Assembly: GCA_963974915.1 (NCBI GenBank)
Contig: CAXBES010000002.1
Span: 62,001 to 126,000, forward strand
Direction of reading: 5' to 3'
From: CAXBES01 sp963974915
GTDB taxonomy: Bacteria > Bacteroidota > Bacteroidia > Flavobacteriales > Flavobacteriaceae
Length of the DNA: 64,000 nt
Under the pieces are notes generated by a model. That model was given only the letters and a program-made list of their open reading frames with translations. It was not told the DNA's origin and did no database searches. Shown here piece after piece: positions 34,631 to 43,838 of the stretch. The translations under genes were made by a program, and so were the position numbers. Position 1 is the first letter of the stretch; each line of letters starts with the position of its first letter.

Positions 34631-36128
34631 TTCTCCAGAAAAAAGGTGTTAGTAAGATAAGTACTGTAAAAAGCTCCAAACGCCCAATTAGCATTAGAAA
34701 AGCTGACCACCACTTGGCAGCCGCAGGTAAATTGCCAAAATTATTCACAGGTCCAAGATCTCCTAAGGCCGGCCCTACGTTCCCCAGAGTGGAAGCAGCC
34801 CCACCTAGTGCAGTTTTAAAATCTAACCCCAACCAGGAAAAAACTAAGGTTCCCACGATAAAAGAAAGCATATAGAGAATAAAGAATCCAAGAATATTAA
34901 AAACAATGGGTTGTGGAACAGCCTTTTTATTATAACGAACAGGAAGAACAGCGTGTGGATGTAAGGTTCTTCTAAATTCTAAAATACCATTTCTGATCAT
35001 AATAATATGACGCATGATCTTGATTCCCCCTGCTGTAGATCCAGCCGAACCTCCGAGAAACATCAATCCGAAGAAAAAAATCGTTAAAAAAGGAGTCCAA
35101 AGCGTATAATCTGCACTCACAAAACCGGTAGTGGTTACTATTGCAAGCACCTGAAAAGTCGCATGCCTTATAGCACTTTCAAATTCACCGAAAACCATGG
35201 GGTGTTCAATACTCGATGCCGAAACATCTGCTTGAAAGTAGATTAGGAGTCCGGCGATTATAGTAAAACTAACTATTGCCAGAGCGTAATTTTTGAATTC
35301 TTCATCACGCAGTACTTTATTAAACTTCAGCTTAAAGGCAAAGTAACTTAGTACAAAATTAGTACCTGCCAGGAACATAAAAAACATTATAATATACTGT
35401 ATGAGAGGCTGATCGTTCCAATAAGCTACACTGGCATTCTTGGTAGAAAACCCACCTGTACTCAGGGTACTTAAGGAATGATTTATTGCGTCGAAAAAAC
35501 TCATTCCGGCTATTTTCAACAAAATAGTTTCTGCGACGGTATATCCCACATAAATTAGCCATAGTCGCTTTGCTGTATCGGTAATTCGAGGATGTAATTT
35601 ATCTCCTGCGGGTCCGGGAGCTTCGGCTGCAAACAACTGCATACCACCAATACCAAGTAAGGGTAATATGGCAATGGCAAGCACGATAATCCCCATACCT
35701 CCAATCCAGTGAGTGATACTTCGCCAAAACAATACTCCCTTGGGAATAATTTCGATGTCATGTAAAATTGAAGCTCCGGTGGTTGTATATCCACTCATTG
35801 TTTCAAAGAAAGCATCGGTGAAATTGGGTATGGCCCCTGTAAATAAATAGGGTAAAGTACCCACCAAAGACATAAAGATCCAGCCAAAAGTTACAATTAT
35901 ATAACCTTCTCGCTTCTTAATTTCTTTCCGGTGATTTTTAGTTGCAAACATGATAGACCCACCTATGGCAAGTGCCACCAAACCGGCGAATAGCATTTCT
36001 CTGCCAACACCATCTGCATATATAAAACTAACGATGCTTGCCAGGAGTATAAATCCGCCGTTTACAACTAACAAAAGCCCCATTAGATGGGAAATTATTT
36101 TGTAGTTAAGTTTTGTAAAAGAGCCCAT
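34623..36128 (-). CDS. trkH: Potassium uptake channel subunit TrkH
   Basis: This integral membrane K+ translocating subunit of the Trk system has about 501 aa with MPM repeats. The four selectivity-filter loops are visible: SGYTTTGASIL, STLSTGGFSTKN, IVTTTGFVSAD and ASTLGNVGPALG. An in-frame ATG at 36176 would overlap trkA by 48 nt. The ATG at 36128, overlapping the trkA stop as TAATG, is preferred because the protein then starts MGSFTKLN just ahead of the first TM helix. It is coupled to trkA, the regulatory subunit. Confidence 0.93.
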   Translation of the reverse strand: MGSFTKLNYKIISHLMGLLLVVNGGFILLASIVSFIYADGVGREMLFAGLVALAIGGSIMFATKNHRKEIKKREGYIIVTFGWIFMSLVGTLPYLFTGAIPNFTDAFFETMSGYTTTGASILHDIEIIPKGVLFWRSITHWIGGMGIIVLAIAILPLLGIGGMQLFAAEAPGPAGDKLHPRITDTAKRLWLIYVGYTVAETILLKIAGMSFFDAINHSLSTLSTGGFSTKNASVAYWNDQPLIQYIIMFFMFLAGTNFVLSYFAFKLKFNKVLRDEEFKNYALAIVSFTIIAGLLIYFQADVSASSIEHPMVFGEFESAIRHATFQVLAIVTTTGFVSADYTLWTPFLTIFFFGLMFLGGSAGSTAGGIKIMRHIIMIRNGILEFRRTLHPHAVLPVRYNKKAVPQPIVFNILGFFILYMLSFIVGTLVFSWLGLDFKTALGGAASTLGNVGPALGDLGPVNNFGNLPAAAKWWSAFLMLIGRLELFTVLILLTPFFWRNR

Positions 36129-37477
36129 TATATGAATAGCTTTTCCACTTTGCTTATTGATTGAGGAAGGCAGCATACCACGATTCGATCGCCACTCTCT
36201 ATTTGAAAGTCACCTAGAGCGATGATTCCTTCACCGTTTCTAATTACTCCGCCAATAATAGCAGATCGAGGAAAATCAATATTTTTTACTTGCTTATTAC
36301 ACACCGCAGAAGTTTCAGAAACAATAAACTCCAACAACTCTGCATTCATGTTATTTAGCTTAGTCATTGCAACTACTTCTCCTTTTCGCACGTATCGGAA
36401 AATGTTATTCGCTGCCAGTAGTTTTTTATTAATAAGCGTATCAATCCCAATAGAATGTGATAATTGAAAGTAATCCATATTTTCAACCAATGCGATCGTC
36501 TTTCTAACGCCTTTCGATTTTGCGACAAGACAAGACATGATATTCGTTTCACTATTTCCGGTCACTGCAATAAAAGCATCCATATCTTGGATAGACTCCT
36601 CCTGAAGAATTTCTACATTCCTACCATCTCCATTTATAACCAAACAACTTGGGATATCATCAGCAATTTCGAAGGCTTTATCTTTATCACTCTCGATCAA
36701 TTTTACATTAAAACTACTCTTACAAAGATCCTTAGCGGTCTTATACCCAATGTTACTCCCTCCCAGGATCATAACATTTTTGATATCTTCCTTTACTTTT
36801 CCGGTAAGCTTGTATATTTCTTCAACTCCTTTCTTGGTTGTCGTAAAGTAAACCTGATCACCTTCTTTAAATTGAGTATCACCACGAGGAATTAGCGTGT
36901 ATTGTGTCCCGTAACGTTGAATAGCAATTGGTACGTACTTAAGTGTAGGGTACAATTCGCCAACTTCGCGAACTGTTTTACCAACAAAAGCAGTAGTTCT
37001 GGACAGACTTAATCCAATCATGGTAAGGGCACCATTTTCAAACTCATAACTGTCGTTAAATGCACTTTGATTAAGAAGCAACTCAATTTCGTTTGCTGCT
37101 AACGATTCGGGGGAAATAAGTTCGTCTATCCCAAACTTTGTAAATTCAACTTCATCTTTTTTATCTATAAATTCTGTATTCGAAATTCTTGCGATCGTAC
37201 GTTTGGCTCCAAGCTGTTTAGAAAGCACACAAACCGTAATATTTGTAGTCTCACTTGAAGTAACGGCAATTACAAGATCGGTGCCATCTACTTTAGAATC
37301 TTTTAAAACTGCAATTGAAGTTGCGTCACCACGTACCACGCGGATATCCAGATGTGTGTCTGCATACGCTAAAGACTCCCTACTGGTGTCGATTAGTGTA
37401 ATATCCTGGGACTCGAAAGAGAGGAGTTTTGCTAAATGAAATCCTACTTCACCGGCACCGGCAATGATAATTTTCAT
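36128..37477 (-). CDS. trkA: Trk system regulatory subunit TrkA
   Basis: TrkA gates TrkH and binds NAD(H) and ATP/ADP. The 449-aa protein contains two RCK halves, each with a Rossmann GxGxxG motif: IIAGAGEVGFHLAKLL (about 3-18) and ILGGSNIGYKTAKDL (about 235-249). Each half ends with a TrkA-C domain, as in E. coli. It is the first gene of a trkA-trkH operon, and the stop and next start overlap by one base. Two candidate -7 boxes lie about 140 nt upstream. Confidence 0.95.
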   Translation of the reverse strand: MKIIIAGAGEVGFHLAKLLSFESQDITLIDTSRESLAYADTHLDIRVVRGDATSIAVLKDSKVDGTDLVIAVTSSETTNITVCVLSKQLGAKRTIARISNTEFIDKKDEVEFTKFGIDELISPESLAANEIELLLNQSAFNDSYEFENGALTMIGLSLSRTTAFVGKTVREVGELYPTLKYVPIAIQRYGTQYTLIPRGDTQFKEGDQVYFTTTKKGVEEIYKLTGKVKEDIKNVMILGGSNIGYKTAKDLCKSSFNVKLIESDKDKAFEIADDIPSCLVINGDGRNVEILQEESIQDMDAFIAVTGNSETNIMSCLVAKSKGVRKTIALVENMDYFQLSHSIGIDTLINKKLLAANNIFRYVRKGEVVAMTKLNNMNAELLEFIVSETSAVCNKQVKNIDFPRSAIIGGVIRNGEGIIALGDFQIESGDRIVVCCLPQSISKVEKLFI

Positions 37478-37612
37478 CTGTAAATTTTAATTGTTTTTTA
37501 TAACTAATAAACCAGTTACATTGATCATAGAAGGCTCCAATACTTCAATTTCACCACTCATCACCATATTACCATTATCATTAGTTGGTTATTCATTACA
37601 AAATAACTGGTG

Positions 37613-37628
37613 CAAATGTACAAATTTA
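37613..37628 (-). promoter_or_regulatory. Two adjacent -7 boxes for trkA-trkH
   Basis: CAAATGTA (37613-37620) and CAAATTTA (37621-37628) are exact TAnnTTTG matches on the minus strand, placed back to back. They would give an unusually long leader of about 130 nt. Confidence 0.35.
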
Positions 37629-37757
37629 GACACATGAAACCACAGTGAGTGAAGAAAATACGAATCATGTAAAATGAAATTAAATGTATTTATATACTAA
37701 AAAAGTCATTGCTTAAGACTAAATACCTTGTATTGAGATTTTCTTTTAAAAAGTACG

Positions 37758-37765
37758 TAGATTTG
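37758..37765 (+). promoter_or_regulatory. -7 box of ubiE
   Basis: TAGATTTG with TTG 22 nt upstream (37733-37735), a reasonable -33 spacing. It is 29 nt before the ATG at 37795. Confidence 0.55.
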
Positions 37766-37771
37766 CAGCCC

Positions 37772-37787
37772 TGTACAATAATGTACA
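37772..37787. promoter_or_regulatory. TGTACA-N4-TGTACA dyad in the ubiE leader
   Basis: TGTACA occurs twice separated by ATAA; the element is both a direct and an inverted repeat. It sits between the -7 box and the ATG, where a bound repressor would block initiation. A match of this kind could arise by chance. Confidence 0.3.
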
Positions 37788-37794
37788 AGTGTTT

Positions 37795-38526
37795 ATGGAA
37801 AAAAAAGTTAACCCTTATAAAGATTCTTCGCTCAACAAGAAGAAACAAGTGGAACAGATGTTCGATACCATTTCAGGTAATTACGATGGACTTAATCGGG
37901 TAATTTCACTTGGGTCCGACATAAAGTGGCGAAAGAAGGTGGTTAAAATGATTGCCGGTCAGAAACCGGAAAGTATTCTTGACATTGCTACCGGAACCGG
38001 GGATCTAGCAATTAAATTTGCTTCTAAAACCGATGCGTCTAAAATTGTAGGACTGGATTTAAGTGAAGGGATGCTGTCTGTGGCAAAGAAAAAACTGAAT
38101 AGTACATCGTTCTCTAACAAGGTGACTTTTGTGCAAGGTGATTCGGAAGCCTTACCCTTTGAAGACAACACCTTCGATGCTATAACGGTTTCCTTCGGAA
38201 TAAGGAATTTTGAAAATTTAGAGAAAGGACTTTCCGAAATACTCCGCGTGCTTAAACCAAAAGGACTCTTTGTAATTCTTGAAACATCAGTTCCCACTAA
38301 AACTCCGTTTAAACAAGGGTACAATTTTTACACTAAAACAATTCTCCCGGTAATTGGTAAGATTTTTTCAAAAGACAAGGTCGCCTATCGATATTTAAGT
38401 GAAAGTGCTTCTGTTTTTCCACATGGCGAAGTTCTCAACAATATTTTACGAAAAATTGGGTTTATAGAGGTGGAAAATAACCCACAAACTTTTGGTGTTG
38501 CTACCATTTACACTGCAACAAAATAA
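37795..38526 (+). CDS. ubiE: Demethylmenaquinone/ubiquinone C-methyltransferase
   Basis: MenG/UbiE is the last step of menaquinone synthesis and is SAM-dependent. The 243-aa protein from ATG 37795 (a GTG two codons earlier is possible) contains VEQMFDTISGNYDGLNRVISLGSDIKWRKK, the family signature, ILDIATGTGDLAIKF (SAM site), DLSEGMLSVAKKK, FDAITVSFGIRNFENLEKGLSEI and SYRYL-like SESASVFPHGEVLNNIL. A flavobacterium uses menaquinone, so MenG is the real function. The porT gene starts 2 nt after the stop, an arrangement common in Flavobacteriia. Confidence 0.94.
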   Translation: MEKKVNPYKDSSLNKKKQVEQMFDTISGNYDGLNRVISLGSDIKWRKKVVKMIAGQKPESILDIATGTGDLAIKFASKTDASKIVGLDLSEGMLSVAKKKLNSTSFSNKVTFVQGDSEALPFEDNTFDAITVSFGIRNFENLEKGLSEILRVLKPKGLFVILETSVPTKTPFKQGYNFYTKTILPVIGKIFSKDKVAYRYLSESASVFPHGEVLNNILRKIGFIEVENNPQTFGVATIYTATK

Positions 38527-38528
38527 TT

Positions 38529-39236
38529 ATGAAGAAACTTTTTTTTATACTCGCCCTTATCTTGTTCGCCCAATCGGCACAAGCTCAGCTTTTCAGCAAA
38601 GAGCGACTATCTAATCTAGAAACTTTTGACAACCGTTTTCTAACCTGGGGTTATTTTCTCGGTTTTAATAGTTATGACTTCAAATTTGAATATGTAGAAG
38701 AAAGAGGCTATACCACTACCGATGTCGCAGTTGAGGGTCAGACGGGTTTTAACGTCGGACTTATTGGCGATATGCGTATCAACAATTATATTAATCTTAG
38801 ACTGGAACCGGGTCTTTTTTATACTCAAAGAAACCTTAGGTTCCCCGGGTTTGAAGAAGAAAAAGATATTCTTAGGGAGGTAAAATCCACCTATATCCAT
38901 GTTCCTCTCCTCGTAAAAGTTTCTACAAAACGCCTCAATAATATAAAACCATTTATTGTGGGTGGAATCTCGACCTCTTTAAATTTATCGAGTAACCAGA
39001 ACAATCCCGATGATAACTTTCAAGGAGAGTTTAGGATGACAAAGGGCACAAATTATTACGAACTTGGCTTTGGGATCGATCTGTATCTTTATTACTTTAA
39101 ATTTACTCCTTCCATTCGTGGCGTCTTTGCAATGAGTGATGAGCTAGTTAAAGATGCCGATCCAAATAGCCCCTGGACAAGAAATATTAATTCGATGTCT
39201 TCCCGCGGAGTATTTATTAACTTTACTTTTCAGTAG
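38529..39236 (+). CDS. porT: T9SS outer-membrane protein PorT/SprT
   Basis: This 235-aa outer-membrane beta-barrel has a signal peptide (MKKLFFILALILFAQSAQA). It matches the PorT/SprT family by its ubiE-linked location and text such as NRFLTWGYFLGFNSYDFKF, LIGDMRINNYINLRLEPGLFYTQRNL and STYIHVPLLVKVSTKRLNNIKPFIVGG. It ends in an aromatic C-terminal residue pattern (FINFTFQ). PorT/SprT is needed for type IX secretion and gliding in Flavobacterium and Porphyromonas, probably in assembly of the outer-membrane complex. Its last 14 nt overlap the convergent methyltransferase gene. Confidence 0.9.
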   Translation: MKKLFFILALILFAQSAQAQLFSKERLSNLETFDNRFLTWGYFLGFNSYDFKFEYVEERGYTTTDVAVEGQTGFNVGLIGDMRINNYINLRLEPGLFYTQRNLRFPGFEEEKDILREVKSTYIHVPLLVKVSTKRLNNIKPFIVGGISTSLNLSSNQNNPDDNFQGEFRMTKGTNYYELGFGIDLYLYYFKFTPSIRGVFAMSDELVKDADPNSPWTRNINSMSSRGVFINFTFQ

Positions 39237-39954
39237 TACGTTTAAATTCACTAAGCAAAATTGCTGTTGCCGTGGCGACATTAAGACTTTCAGTTTCTTT
39301 CTCAACACCAAACTGCGGAATAGTGATTGGATGTGTTATTTGTGCTAGAATTTCTTCGGAAATACCCTTCCCTTCATTTCCTAATACAACAATAGCAGGA
39401 CTTTCCAGCGCTTCAGAATAAACAGATCTCCCGTTCATAACTCCTCCATACACCGGAAGACTAGTACTTTTTATATATTCCGTAAGATCCAAATAATGCA
39501 CTTGAACCCTAGCTATTGAACCCATTGTAGCCTGAACCACTTTGGGGTTGTAACAATCTGTCGTATCTTCTGAACAAATGATTTGCGTTATCCCAAACCA
39601 ATCACACAAACGAATTATGGTACCCAGATTTCCGGGGTCTCGAACAGCATCCAGCGCAACGATAAGTTCATTGTTGGATATTTTTTTTTCTGATGGAATT
39701 TTGAAAACACCTAATACCTTGTTCGCATTTTTCAGAAAACTTATCTTCTTTAGATCCGATTCCGAAATACGCTGTACCTCACTTTCTTCTAATTCCGAAA
39801 TGTCTTCCGAAGAAAATAAAACAGATGGCACCATTCCTGCTTCGAGTAAGTCTGAAACAATTTTAGGACCTTCCGCAACAAATAGTCCGTTTTTATCTCG
39901 GTACTTTTTTTGCTGTAAACTTGTTATTAGTTTTATTTGACTTTTGCTGACCAA
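39223..39954 (-). CDS. TrmH/SpoU-family RNA 2'-O-methyltransferase
   Basis: This 243-aa SPOUT methyltransferase acts on tRNA or rRNA ribose 2'-OH. The N-terminal RNA-binding region is KLITSLQQKKYRDKNGLFVAEGPKIV (the substrate-binding domain of TsnR/RlmB-like enzymes). SPOUT motif 1 is VALDAVRDPGNLGTIIRLCDWFGI, motif 2 is VLGNEGKGISEEI and motif 3 is ESLNVATATAILLSEF. The start is TTG at 39954 (MVSKSQIKLI); earlier in-frame codons give a non-conserved leader. The exact substrate is not known. It is convergent with porT and divergent from tamL. Confidence 0.9.
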   Translation of the reverse strand: MVSKSQIKLITSLQQKKYRDKNGLFVAEGPKIVSDLLEAGMVPSVLFSSEDISELEESEVQRISESDLKKISFLKNANKVLGVFKIPSEKKISNNELIVALDAVRDPGNLGTIIRLCDWFGITQIICSEDTTDCYNPKVVQATMGSIARVQVHYLDLTEYIKSTSLPVYGGVMNGRSVYSEALESPAIVVLGNEGKGISEEILAQITHPITIPQFGVEKETESLNVATATAILLSEFKRTTEK

Positions 39955-39961
39955 AATATAG

Positions 39962-39969
39962 TATTTTTG
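39962..39969 (+). promoter_or_regulatory. -7 box of tamL
   Basis: TATTTTTG, an exact TAnnTTTG match, with TTTG at 39936-39939 upstream, 22 nt away. It lies 14 nt before the ATG at 39984. Confidence 0.5.
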
Positions 39970-39983
39970 AATTGAATAAATCA

Positions 39984-42581
39984 ATGCGCTTGACCCAAAC
40001 CCTCACAAAAATATCACTATTTTTAGTATTAACTGTGATACTAAATTCCTGCAATGCCGTTAAACACGTTGCCGACGATAAATTTCTTCTTACCGAGAAC
40101 ACGGTCATAGTTGATGGTGATGAGGTAAAAGACGCAGGGGTTGTAAGTCAGTTATATCAAAAACCAAATCCGAAAATCCCCCTTATTGGGAGTCCGTTAG
40201 GCCTTCATATTTATAATTTAGCAGATCCACACCCGGATTCTACCTTCACAAAATGGCTTCACCGTAAACCTAAAAGAGAGGAAAGATTAGTTCGCTTTAT
40301 CTCGAAAAAACAAGTAGATGAATTAGGCAATAGTTATGTTGGGTTTAACAAGTGGCTGCAAAAGTCTGGTGATGCACCTGTTGTAATTGATGAGGAGCGC
40401 ACTCAAAAATCTATTAACAGACTAAAGCGATACTACGCTAGTTTTGGGTGGTTTAATACCGAAGCTGATTATACGGTTGAACCTAATGAAACAAAACCAA
40501 AACGAGCTTCCATCACGTATAATGTTGAACGTTACAAGCCGTATTTTGTCGATTCAATTAGAGAAAGAATTGGCTCTCCGGTGGTAGATTCACTCTTTCA
40601 GCTAACTAAGAATAGATCTTTTATAAAAGAGGGAAAACAGTATTCTGCAAATGATTTTAATAATGAGCGAGACAGATTGACTATTCAATTCAGAAATTCC
40701 GGGTTGTATCATTTTGATCAGGATTACGTTGCATTTGAAGCCGATACGGTAAATACCGGACACCGGGCAAATATCACTTATATTATTCCTGAACGAACAG
40801 TTGAAGTTGGTGACACAACGATCACAGACGCTTTTAAGGTTCATAAGATAAGTGAGGTGCGGGTGGTAACCGATTATTCTTTTGCCAACCGAAACGAGAA
40901 GTTTAAAGATTCGGCTTCTTTTAAAGGATATAAGTTATACAGTCATGATGAACTGGAATTTAGACCTAAAGCAATTACAGATGCCATTTCCATTACCCCG
41001 GGAATGATTTATAAAGATATAGACAGGACGCTCACTTATAATCAAATTAGTGATTTGCGCATCTTTAAATATCCAAATATTAGCTATCAGGAAGATCCAA
41101 GAGATTCCACTAGAACAGATCTGATAGCGACTGTACTATTGAGTCCGAAGAAAAAATACACCCTCGGGGTTTATTTCGACACATACACTTCCACAATTCA
41201 ACAGTTAGGGATAGGATTTAGCACCACTTTTTTAACACGAAATGTCTTTAGAGGCGCCGAAACTTTAGAAATTTCGGGTAGGGGTAGTGTTGGATCATCC
41301 AAAGATGCTTCAGACAATGAGCGGTTTTTTAATATTTCAGATTTTGGAGGAGATGTGAAGTTAAGGATTCCAAGAATATTATTTCCGCTAAATACAGATA
41401 AGCTGATACCAAAATATATGTCACCTGCAACGAGTATTAGTCTGGGAATAAATGCACAAAATAATATAGGCTTAGACAGACAGAACTTTAATGCAATTTA
41501 CAGCTATGAGTGGAAGCCATCCAAAATTCGCACTAATAATATCGACTTGTTTAATGTGCAGTATGTAAGAAATTTAAACACCGAGAACTATTTCAATGTT
41601 TATAAGAGTTCGTACGAACAATTAAATAGTATAGCACAACAAATAGAGACCGCGAATCCGGGAACTATCGACCCAGCTTACTACACCTACGATGATGATA
41701 ACGATCTAATATTAGAAATACCCGATGGCGCTGATGCATTTATTGATGAAATAGGCACAGGATTAGTTACCGATGCTCCAAAGGGATCGGACAATTTCCT
41801 GAACGTTAGCAATATTGAGGAACGAAAAACGCGTCTAACCGAGGAAAATTTAATTTTCGCCACAAATTATACCTGGACCAGAGATACTCGTGAAAATATT
41901 TTCGATAATAACTTTTCGCGACTGCGATGGAAAATTGAAAGTGCAGGTAACCTCCTCTCCGGGATTGCCAACGTCGCCGGGTTAGAAAAAAACAGCGCTG
42001 GAAATTACGAGACTGTAGGTGTTGTTTTTTCTCAGTATCTGAAAGGTGAAATTGATTATATAAAACACTGGGAATTGAATGACAATAATGTATTTGCCAT
42101 CCGTGCTTTTACCGGAGTAGCCATACCTTACGGAAATAGTAATAGTATTCCATTTACCAGAAGTTATTTCGCAGGTGGCGCTAACGATAATCGTGGATGG
42201 AGGGCTTACGATCTTGGTCCGGGAAGCAGCGGTAGTTTACAGGATTTTAATGAAGCTAATTTTAAAATAGCACTTAATGCAGAATACAGATACACTATTT
42301 TAGGTGCTTTTAAAGGAGCACTTTTCGTAGATGCTGGAAATATCTGGAATCTGGCCGATAATATTGAAGATGAAGCTTCGAGTTTCGATGGAGTCTCAGA
42401 CTTGAAGGAAATCGCAATTGCTTCGGGATTAGGCTTTAGATACGATTTTGGATTCTTCGTATTTAGATTAGACGTCGGATTTAAAACATACAACCCGGCA
42501 CTTCCTGAAGGCGCAAGATGGTTTAAGGAATACAATTTGAGAAATGCTGTGTATAATATAGGGATTAACTATCCCTTTTAA
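39984..42581 (+). CDS. tamL: Translocation and assembly module lipoprotein TamL
   Basis: This BamA-like outer-membrane protein (Omp85 superfamily) is acylated, a Bacteroidota trait. From ATG 39984 it has 865 aa. The lipoprotein signal LTVILNSC gives Cys23, and POTRA-like domains cover about 30-430. The C-terminal surface-antigen barrel (PF01103 type) covers about 430-865, with YFAGGANDNRGWRAYDLGPGSS and the terminal YNIGINYPF beta signal. It is expected to insert outer-membrane proteins with a TamB partner, whose gene is not in the window. A TTG at 39972 would also give the frame, but the ATG four codons later starts the signal peptide. Confidence 0.92.
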   Translation: MRLTQTLTKISLFLVLTVILNSCNAVKHVADDKFLLTENTVIVDGDEVKDAGVVSQLYQKPNPKIPLIGSPLGLHIYNLADPHPDSTFTKWLHRKPKREERLVRFISKKQVDELGNSYVGFNKWLQKSGDAPVVIDEERTQKSINRLKRYYASFGWFNTEADYTVEPNETKPKRASITYNVERYKPYFVDSIRERIGSPVVDSLFQLTKNRSFIKEGKQYSANDFNNERDRLTIQFRNSGLYHFDQDYVAFEADTVNTGHRANITYIIPERTVEVGDTTITDAFKVHKISEVRVVTDYSFANRNEKFKDSASFKGYKLYSHDELEFRPKAITDAISITPGMIYKDIDRTLTYNQISDLRIFKYPNISYQEDPRDSTRTDLIATVLLSPKKKYTLGVYFDTYTSTIQQLGIGFSTTFLTRNVFRGAETLEISGRGSVGSSKDASDNERFFNISDFGGDVKLRIPRILFPLNTDKLIPKYMSPATSISLGINAQNNIGLDRQNFNAIYSYEWKPSKIRTNNIDLFNVQYVRNLNTENYFNVYKSSYEQLNSIAQQIETANPGTIDPAYYTYDDDNDLILEIPDGADAFIDEIGTGLVTDAPKGSDNFLNVSNIEERKTRLTEENLIFATNYTWTRDTRENIFDNNFSRLRWKIESAGNLLSGIANVAGLEKNSAGNYETVGVVFSQYLKGEIDYIKHWELNDNNVFAIRAFTGVAIPYGNSNSIPFTRSYFAGGANDNRGWRAYDLGPGSSGSLQDFNEANFKIALNAEYRYTILGAFKGALFVDAGNIWNLADNIEDEASSFDGVSDLKEIAIASGLGFRYDFGFFVFRLDVGFKTYNPALPEGARWFKEYNLRNAVYNIGINYPF

Positions 42582-42596
42582 ACCGCTAAAATTTGT

Positions 42597-42604
42597 TATT
42601 TTTG
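42597..42604 (+). promoter_or_regulatory. -7 box of fbaA
   Basis: TATTTTTG, an exact TAnnTTTG match, 110 nt upstream of the ATG in a 133-nt gap. The leader would be long (about 100 nt) and might hold regulatory structure, but none is obvious. Confidence 0.45.
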
Positions 42605-42714
42605 CCTTTAAAGTGAGAAGAGTAATTTTGCAGAAAAAAATAACTGAATCCTTCTATACACGATTATAATTAGTTCACACTAACAATTTCCAAAATAGAA
42701 TAAATTAATCAATT

Positions 42715-43782
42715 ATGAGTCATTCCATTAAACCAGGTGTCGCCACCGGAAAAGCAGTTCAGGAAATACATAAATTAGCAAAAGAAAAAGGCTTCGCGAT
42801 GCCGGCGGTGAATGTAACGGGGACCAGTACTGTTAATACTGTTATGGAAACAGCTGCAGCACTTAATTCGCCTGTAATCATTCAGTTTTCTAATGGAGGT
42901 GCCCACTTTAATGCCGGGAAAGGTTTATCTAACGATAACCAAAAAGCCGCAATTGCCGGCGGTATTACAGGAGCCAAGCACATACACGAATTAGCAAAAG
43001 TATATGGCGCTACGGTTATATTGCATACAGATCATTGCGCAAAGAAGCTTTTGCCATGGATTGACGGGTTATTAGACGCCGGGGAGCAGTTTTTCAAAGA
43101 AACCGGAAAACCTCTTTACAGTTCACATATGATCGACCTTTCGGAAGAGCCCATTGAAGAAAATATTGAAATTTGCAAAGCGTATCTTGAAAGAATGAGC
43201 AAAATGGGTATGACCTTGGAAATAGAGCTGGGAATTACCGGAGGTGAAGAAGATGGAGTTGATAATACAGATGTAGATTCTTCTAAGTTATACACTCAAC
43301 CGGAGGAAGTAGCATATGCTTACGAAGAATTAATGAAGGTGAGTGACCAATTTACGATTGCTGCTGCCTTCGGAAACGTACACGGGGTATATAAACCCGG
43401 GAATGTAAAATTAACTCCTATCATTTTGAAGAATTCTCAGGAGTACGTTCAGAAGAAATTCAACACGGGAAACAATCCAATTGATTTTGTATTTCATGGC
43501 GGAAGCGGCTCTACGGTTGAAGAAATAAGAGAAGCAATAGGATACGGAGTGGTTAAGATGAACATCGATACCGATTTGCAATTTGCTTTTACCGAAGGTG
43601 TTAGAGAATATATTGTTGATAATGTTGCGTATCTTAAGACTCAGATTGGCAACCCTGAAGGTTCCGATCTACCAAATAAGAAATATTACGATCCAAGAAA
43701 ATGGTTGCGAGAAGGTGAGATCACTTTCAGAAAGAGATTAGAGCAGGCTTTTGAGGATCTCAACAATGTGAATACTTTATAG
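42715..43782 (+). CDS. fbaA: Class II fructose-bisphosphate aldolase
   Basis: This zinc-dependent aldolase of glycolysis and gluconeogenesis has 355 aa. Zinc and catalytic residues are in ILHTDHCAKKLLPWIDGLL, SSHMIDLSEEPIEENIEICKAYLERM, LEIELGITGGEEDGVDN, AAFGNVHGVYKPGNVKL (His ligand), DFVFHGGSGSTVEEI (His and the GGSGS phosphate loop) and KMNIDTDLQFAFTEGVREY. It belongs to the long class IIA form like the E. coli FbaA. It has its own -7 box, and accD follows 56 nt later. Confidence 0.96.
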   Translation: MSHSIKPGVATGKAVQEIHKLAKEKGFAMPAVNVTGTSTVNTVMETAAALNSPVIIQFSNGGAHFNAGKGLSNDNQKAAIAGGITGAKHIHELAKVYGATVILHTDHCAKKLLPWIDGLLDAGEQFFKETGKPLYSSHMIDLSEEPIEENIEICKAYLERMSKMGMTLEIELGITGGEEDGVDNTDVDSSKLYTQPEEVAYAYEELMKVSDQFTIAAAFGNVHGVYKPGNVKLTPIILKNSQEYVQKKFNTGNNPIDFVFHGGSGSTVEEIREAIGYGVVKMNIDTDLQFAFTEGVREYIVDNVAYLKTQIGNPEGSDLPNKKYYDPRKWLREGEITFRKRLEQAFEDLNNVNTL

Positions 43783-43838
43783 AAAGTGATCATATACTTA
43801 AGTTTATAATTATAAAACTCCCCTAACCGATATAAGAT

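Larger units (their letters stand above)
37478..37794. other. Gene-free divergent region between trkA and ubiE
   Basis: This 317-nt AT-rich region contains no credible gene. It holds the candidate -7 boxes for both flanking operons, a long segment with no structure, and a TGTACA-N4-TGTACA dyad close to ubiE. Confidence 0.7.
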
